NCBI GenBank assembly: GCA_964397305.1
Contig: CAYNIP010000009.1
Coordinates: forward strand, 1-64,000
Length of the DNA stretch: 64,000 nt
Direction of reading: 5' to 3'
Source of the DNA: JAAUTY01 sp964397305
GTDB taxonomy: Bacteria; Cyanobacteriota; Cyanobacteriia; Cyanobacteriales; Spirulinaceae
This document shows positions 59,935 to 64,000 of the stretch, piece after piece. Both the position numbers and the translations under genes were made by a program. The notes below the pieces were generated by a model, which was not told the DNA's origin, searched no databases, and saw only the letters and a list, made by a program, of their open reading frames with translations. Every line of letters begins with the position of its first letter. The first letter of the stretch is position 1.

Positions 59935-62900
59935 ATGTGCCGCAACTTCAACACGTTTTTGAGCCCGGTTAAAATTGAGCATCTCTTCTTTGAGCGCGAT
60001 CCTGGGAGCGGCCGCTACCGGCCGCGATCGCGGGAGGTGATCCAAGCGGACCTCCGGGATCGCATCACCTATGCCACGGCCCTGGCCGAAGATTGCTCGA
60101 AGAAAAGCACGAAGGCGGGCTACGATGCGGCTGGCATGGCCATCGGGGCGATCGCTGTAGAGCCCCTCTTGGCTTGCCTCGATCAGTATCGGGGCTGGGA
60201 GCAGGGCCTGAGCGCCGAGGATCTCGCCACTGCTGTGGCCACCCTCCGCCACACCGCCACTCCCCGCGTCAAGCTCGCCCGGGACGGCGGCGACCTTTTG
60301 AAAATTTGGGATGCCCTGCTCGAGCGGGCCGATCTGCACAGCACCGACTTCATCACCAACTGGGAAACCCACGTCCGCCAGGCCTCCCAGGGGGATATGT
60401 ACTCCCAATCCAACGCTCACCCCCACCAAGAAAATCTGGCGGCGCCCCAAGTGCGGCTCTACCGCCTCAGCCAGGCCGGGGAACTGTATTTTGAGACTCG
60501 CGATCGCGGAGAGGCTGCCAGCTACTTCTTTGACACCCACAACGGCGATATCAACGATGCCGCCCGCTACAAGCGCTTTCTCAGCTACGAGGGCTTCCGT
60601 TTTGCCTCCAACTCCGATTCCTGTGTGGAGCCAGCCCTGAAGCGCTTCCTCTACGAGCACCTGATCGCCCAGGCCCTCCCCGGCGCTCTCCACCGCCTCG
60701 CCTACACTGATCCGGACTACCTGAATAATGATCAGGCCAAGGCCGATGCCCAAGGGCGCGTGGGGGACTACGACCTTGGGGACGCCTTTGCCCACAAGCC
60801 GCTGCTCGTCAAGCAAATCGGCAAGCGGATTGCCTTTTGCCACACGACGGGTCAGCCGATTCGCGAATTCGTCCAGCGAGGCTTTCTGCGGGACGAGGCC
60901 CCCGCGACCGCCAGCGACACGATCGCTGAGCTACTCGTCTTGGCCGAGCGCTTGGCCCAGGCCCAGGCCAACCCCGCCACGATCGCGGCTGCCTTGGTGG
61001 CCCGCATTCTCGAGTACTCGAATCCAAAAAATAAATTCACCTTCCAGTCCTTCACGCCCCTGGGAGACTCCCCCGCCGGACTGCTCAGCGGCGGCACTTA
61101 CAGCATGGTGCGCGGGGGCACGGAGCGCGGGGGCGAAGAGGGGGGGGAACTCATTTTTTACATCCCCAAACCCTACGACATTCGTAACTACAATCGCAGT
61201 GCCTTCCTCTCGGCCTCGGAGGAAAACGCCCTCAAGGAGCAGGTGCTGTTGCTCAAGCCCGAGTCCGTAATCCAGGGCCGCTTCGAGGCTGCCGATCGGG
61301 TGGAGCATCCGATTGGCTTTCTCACGGACCTTCAGGCGACAGCCTATTTGACTCAGGGGGTCGCCCCGATCTTCGATGTGCTGCCGGGGGAGGTAGTAGA
61401 AGTGGCTGCTGATGGCCGGGTGCGCTTGTTCAACATCTATCGGGGCCAGGAAATTCCCCTGGTCGGCATTGAGGCCCAGCGGCAGACCGAGAAGCACCTC
61501 CATGCCGATGTGCGCTGTGAGCGACTCGCGCCCCTGAAGGTGTTCAAGATCGAATATCGGGATCTCCAGCAACGGCCAATTCCCTGCCCTTACAATAAGT
61601 ATGGCGAAGAGATCATCGCCATCCAGCCCCTGGCCCTGCGAAATAATACGGAAAAGCTGTTCCTGCGCCAGCCCGATGGCCGTGTAACCCTCCGCACGGG
61701 AGCGGCGGGGATTGGCCTCACGATGGGCACGGAGCATGAGGAATTGCGCCGCCATCGGATTCGGGAGCTGAACCAAATCGTCACGGGGGCGGCGGGAACC
61801 TCGTTTCTCGTCAATACGATCGCGGGCAATCTCGCCCGTAAGCTGGCCCTGAACTCCCTGCCGATTTTGAACCTGGATGGCTTCACGGGCTCGGATACGA
61901 TCCCACCTTCGGCGAGCAGTCGCACGCTGTTTGTGGCGAATTCTAACTCGGGGGGAACCTCCGACACGATCAAGCTAACCCATGAGTTGGCGAGCCTACC
62001 GGCGGCGATCGCCCGCATTGAGGCCTCCCTCGCCCGTCGTGACGCGAATCTCCCCAGCACCATCGTGGATCGGGCTCGCTTGGCGGAGCTGCACGCGGTG
62101 GTCAAACCTGACACCCTCCGCGAGGATTTGCCGCCCCACCTGCAAGACTACATCGCCCAACACACCCCCTGGATCTATGCCATTACCAACATTGAGGCCA
62201 GTGTCTTGGGCAACATCGGCCGCGGCCTCGAGGCAACGATTCACCCGGCGGCCGGGGCGGGGATCACAAATTTACCCGAAGAAGAGTGTGTAGGCTCCAC
62301 GTTTGCAGCCATGGCCTCGTTGCAGTGGCAGCTTGCTCTCCATACCTACATTGGTGAAGTGCGCGGCGATATCTCCCAGGCCTATGCAGAGCAAATCTAC
62401 GGAGAGCTGGCGCGGCTGCCGGAGGTGGTGGAGCAGATCGTGAGCGATCGCCGCCTGATCGCTGAGATTGAGCAAATGTGCGATGAGCTGGTGGGAGGTA
62501 ATTTTGACTTTGTGTACACGGGCTATCTGGATGGTGTGCCGGAGGAGCAGGCCCACAAGGCGGCGGAGATGATCCAGGAAATGTTCGCTGGCTGGCACTT
62601 CTTCCAGTTCCAACACGGCAAGTATGCCCACATGAAGCGCCGCACTCGCTATACTCTGGGTTCTATCCTGGGCCACAATGCACCACCCCCAAGCTGGCCT
62701 TTTTTCAACGCTCGGGCGATCAAGTCGGCCAGTGAGATTGGGCCACGGGTCGCAACTTCCTTTTTCATTGCCCACGAGAGCGATCGCGAGCGCCTGGCAA
62801 CGATCCCGGACTATGCCCCGGATTTCATCTTTACCTACCCAGCCGATAGTATTGTGCTCTACCCGTTTCAAGTAATCATTGTCAGTCACTTGATCTCCTA

Positions 62901-63519
62901 TTTCTGGGGCCTGAAGAAGAAAACTGTCGCCCAAGCGATCGAGGGCTGGAATCAACCGTTGGTCGAGGCTCTGCTCCAGCTCCCTCCCCAGGCGGAGGCG
63001 ATCTCGCCGGAGGTGCGCTCCCAAGTCGAGACCCAAGCCCGCCAGGTGCTCCACGAGTTCCTGACCTTGGCCAACACGAGCCACGTCTTTGACCGCATGG
63101 AAGGTCAGCGCCGGGATGCTTTGCTGAATGCCCTCACGCTTTTGGCCGGCGCGGTCCCGGAGCATGAGCTAACCTACCGGGCGGGGGGGTGCCTCCACAG
63201 TACTCCGGAGCCGGTGACACTCTACTTCAGCCGCCGAGCGACAGCGCCTGTGGGCGATCGCACCTACCTGAGTGTGCTCAAGGATGTGGCCCTGGAGCTG
63301 AGTAATACGGAACAGGCGAAGCGGCTCACCAACCATTTCCTCGTTGATGAGTTCGGCGCGACACTGCCCCAGCAAGTGGAGATTCTGCGCCCTCATGGGC
63401 GATCGCGCACTATGTACGAGTGCGACTATCTCGCCGAGTACGAAGGGCTAGGCACATTCTACGATGTTGAACCAGTTCACCCCCCCAAGATCGCCAAGGC
63501 CAAAAAGGGCTGGCTCTAG
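59935..63519 (+). CDS. Giant GlmS-like protein: class II glutaminase plus SIS domains
   Basis: 1194 aa, about twice the length of ordinary GlmS. It starts Met-Cys (MCRNFNTFLS), which after Met removal puts a nucleophile Cys first, as in Ntn-type class II glutaminases. Further glutaminase landmarks are KAGYDAAGMAIGA (60-72; GlmS RGYDSAG), NWETHV (142-147; GlmS RWATHG), NAHPH (160-164), HNGDIND (202-208; GlmS HNGIIEN) and FASNSDSCVEP (224-233; Asp228). SIS-like parts follow: GTSFLVNTIAGN (about 620), SNSGGTSDTIKLTHEL (about 670; GlmS SQSGETADT), AITNIEASVLG, GSTFAAMASLQ and FVYTGYLDGVPEEQAHKAAE (about 860). About 350 residues between the halves and 190 at the end have no counterpart that I recognise. 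It is probably an amidotransferase or isomerase on a sugar phosphate; the substrate is unknown. ATG at 59935 is required for the Cys2 position. Confidence 0.82.
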   Translation: MCRNFNTFLSPVKIEHLFFERDPGSGRYRPRSREVIQADLRDRITYATALAEDCSKKSTKAGYDAAGMAIGAIAVEPLLACLDQYRGWEQGLSAEDLATAVATLRHTATPRVKLARDGGDLLKIWDALLERADLHSTDFITNWETHVRQASQGDMYSQSNAHPHQENLAAPQVRLYRLSQAGELYFETRDRGEAASYFFDTHNGDINDAARYKRFLSYEGFRFASNSDSCVEPALKRFLYEHLIAQALPGALHRLAYTDPDYLNNDQAKADAQGRVGDYDLGDAFAHKPLLVKQIGKRIAFCHTTGQPIREFVQRGFLRDEAPATASDTIAELLVLAERLAQAQANPATIAAALVARILEYSNPKNKFTFQSFTPLGDSPAGLLSGGTYSMVRGGTERGGEEGGELIFYIPKPYDIRNYNRSAFLSASEENALKEQVLLLKPESVIQGRFEAADRVEHPIGFLTDLQATAYLTQGVAPIFDVLPGEVVEVAADGRVRLFNIYRGQEIPLVGIEAQRQTEKHLHADVRCERLAPLKVFKIEYRDLQQRPIPCPYNKYGEEIIAIQPLALRNNTEKLFLRQPDGRVTLRTGAAGIGLTMGTEHEELRRHRIRELNQIVTGAAGTSFLVNTIAGNLARKLALNSLPILNLDGFTGSDTIPPSASSRTLFVANSNSGGTSDTIKLTHELASLPAAIARIEASLARRDANLPSTIVDRARLAELHAVVKPDTLREDLPPHLQDYIAQHTPWIYAITNIEASVLGNIGRGLEATIHPAAGAGITNLPEEECVGSTFAAMASLQWQLALHTYIGEVRGDISQAYAEQIYGELARLPEVVEQIVSDRRLIAEIEQMCDELVGGNFDFVYTGYLDGVPEEQAHKAAEMIQEMFAGWHFFQFQHGKYAHMKRRTRYTLGSILGHNAPPPSWPFFNARAIKSASEIGPRVATSFFIAHESDRERLATIPDYAPDFIFTYPADSIVLYPFQVIIVSHLISYFWGLKKKTVAQAIEGWNQPLVEALLQLPPQAEAISPEVRSQVETQARQVLHEFLTLANTSHVFDRMEGQRRDALLNALTLLAGAVPEHELTYRAGGCLHSTPEPVTLYFSRRATAPVGDRTYLSVLKDVALELSNTEQAKRLTNHFLVDEFGATLPQQVEILRPHGRSRTMYECDYLAEYEGLGTFYDVEPVHPPKIAKAKKGWL

Positions 63520-64000
63520 GACTGAGGCCGTTTCACCTTACGCCGCCTGAGGTAGCCTAAAGCCTTGCCCCCAGCCGGCTAGCTAGAACAGGTTCTGATG
63601 CCAATCCTGCTCCCCAGGAGCCGCTGGATCAACCTATTGGCGCTACTGCTGGCACCAGCCTGACGCTGCTGATCATTAGCATCGCCTTTTTGAGGTCCTA
63701 CAATGAAACCGACTTCATCCTCCTCGGACAACTCACCAACCCCCGAGTTTGGAGCAACCGACTCACCGTGGCAGCCCTCTTGAAGCGCTGACGACAACTC
63801 CCCGACTTCTTCAAGAAATCGAGGGCTTGGATTGCTGTGAATCCGAGAGTTGGGCAGCTCCAGCTACCTGTTGAGACACAATCGGGAAGTCGCCTGTTGG
63901 ATACACAGGCGTTAACTAGCACGCAATTATCCAGAAAAAATTTATTCTGTTGTAATGGGCAAAGGAGTCGAGTAGCCCTCTCCTAAAATATGTGCGACGA
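63520..64000. other. Terminal intergenic stretch, no confident gene
   Basis: 481 bp. A frame open from 63561 to TGA at about 63792 would encode a hydrophobic piece (TSLTLLIISIAFLRSYNETD) but has no usable start codon, so it may be a gene remnant. AT content rises after 63900. No A/B element, tRNA or terminator was recognised. Confidence 0.35.

Noticed and set aside
59881..60843. 320-aa minus-strand frame opposite the GlmS-like gene
   Set aside because: Antisense shadow of a strongly supported gene, Val/Gly-rich with no known motif.
63561..63794. Possible small membrane protein near the window end
   Set aside because: No ATG, GTG or TTG start in frame and no recognisable family; may be a remnant.

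Overview
The window looks like chromosome of a GC-rich, probably filamentous, oxygenic cyanobacterium. Supporting genes are psb27, psbT, a class II FBPase/SBPase (glpX), a class III adenylate cyclase, and an hps-type locus (giant HpsA pseudopilin, minor pseudopilins, HpsE-like glycosyltransferases) known from motile filamentous cyanobacteria. The HIP1 octamer GCGATCGC is scattered throughout. No tRNA, rRNA, CRISPR array, prophage or intact transposase gene was recognised.

Layout: 1-5.2 kb holds the acidic tail of a gene starting upstream, an RND-type adaptor lipoprotein, glpX and murF. 5.5-9.1 kb holds an unrecognised 430-aa protein, a small exported protein, rpmB and a GT2 glycosyltransferase. 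9.5-20.1 kb is the one-directional hps locus: a 1748-aa HpsA, HpsB, HpsC, two FimT/GspH-like pseudopilins and two tandem HpsE-like glycosyltransferases. 20.4-28.6 kb holds miaB, acetolactate synthase with a zinc-ribbon tail, bioB-bioY-lspA, an orphan radical SAM/SPASM protein and cysE. 28.7-34.4 kb holds a hybrid sensor kinase, a zinc-ribbon membrane protein and an ABC exporter. 35-39.8 kb is a pair of glycoside hydrolases (debranching-type and GH63-like). 40-46.5 kb holds hflX, a low-GC polysaccharide pyruvyl transferase, an M20 amidohydrolase coupled to endonuclease V, and an orphan pstB. 47-57.3 kb holds a response regulator/kinase, a MoxR ATPase, ribF, psb27, a dynamin-like GTPase, a HAD phosphatase, rps1, nrdR, psbT and an adenylate cyclase. 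57.5-63.5 kb holds a gamma-glutamylcyclotransferase-like protein, an alpha/beta-hydrolase fold protein that lacks the nucleophile serine, and a 1194-aa protein that appears to be a greatly enlarged GlmS-like (class II glutaminase plus SIS) enzyme.

Intergenic space is densely colonised by short transposase-less elements. Family A (about 90-120 bp, ends GGTGCATCTC/GAGATGCACC) and family B (about 210-510 bp, ends GGGTGGACGAA/TTCGTCCACCC) share an internal core. Exact 9-bp target-site duplications can be read around four A copies and three B copies. One A copy has rewritten the C-terminus of the adenylate cyclase, and two other short element types are nested inside A and B copies. The elements and the giant GlmS-like protein are the two most unusual things here.
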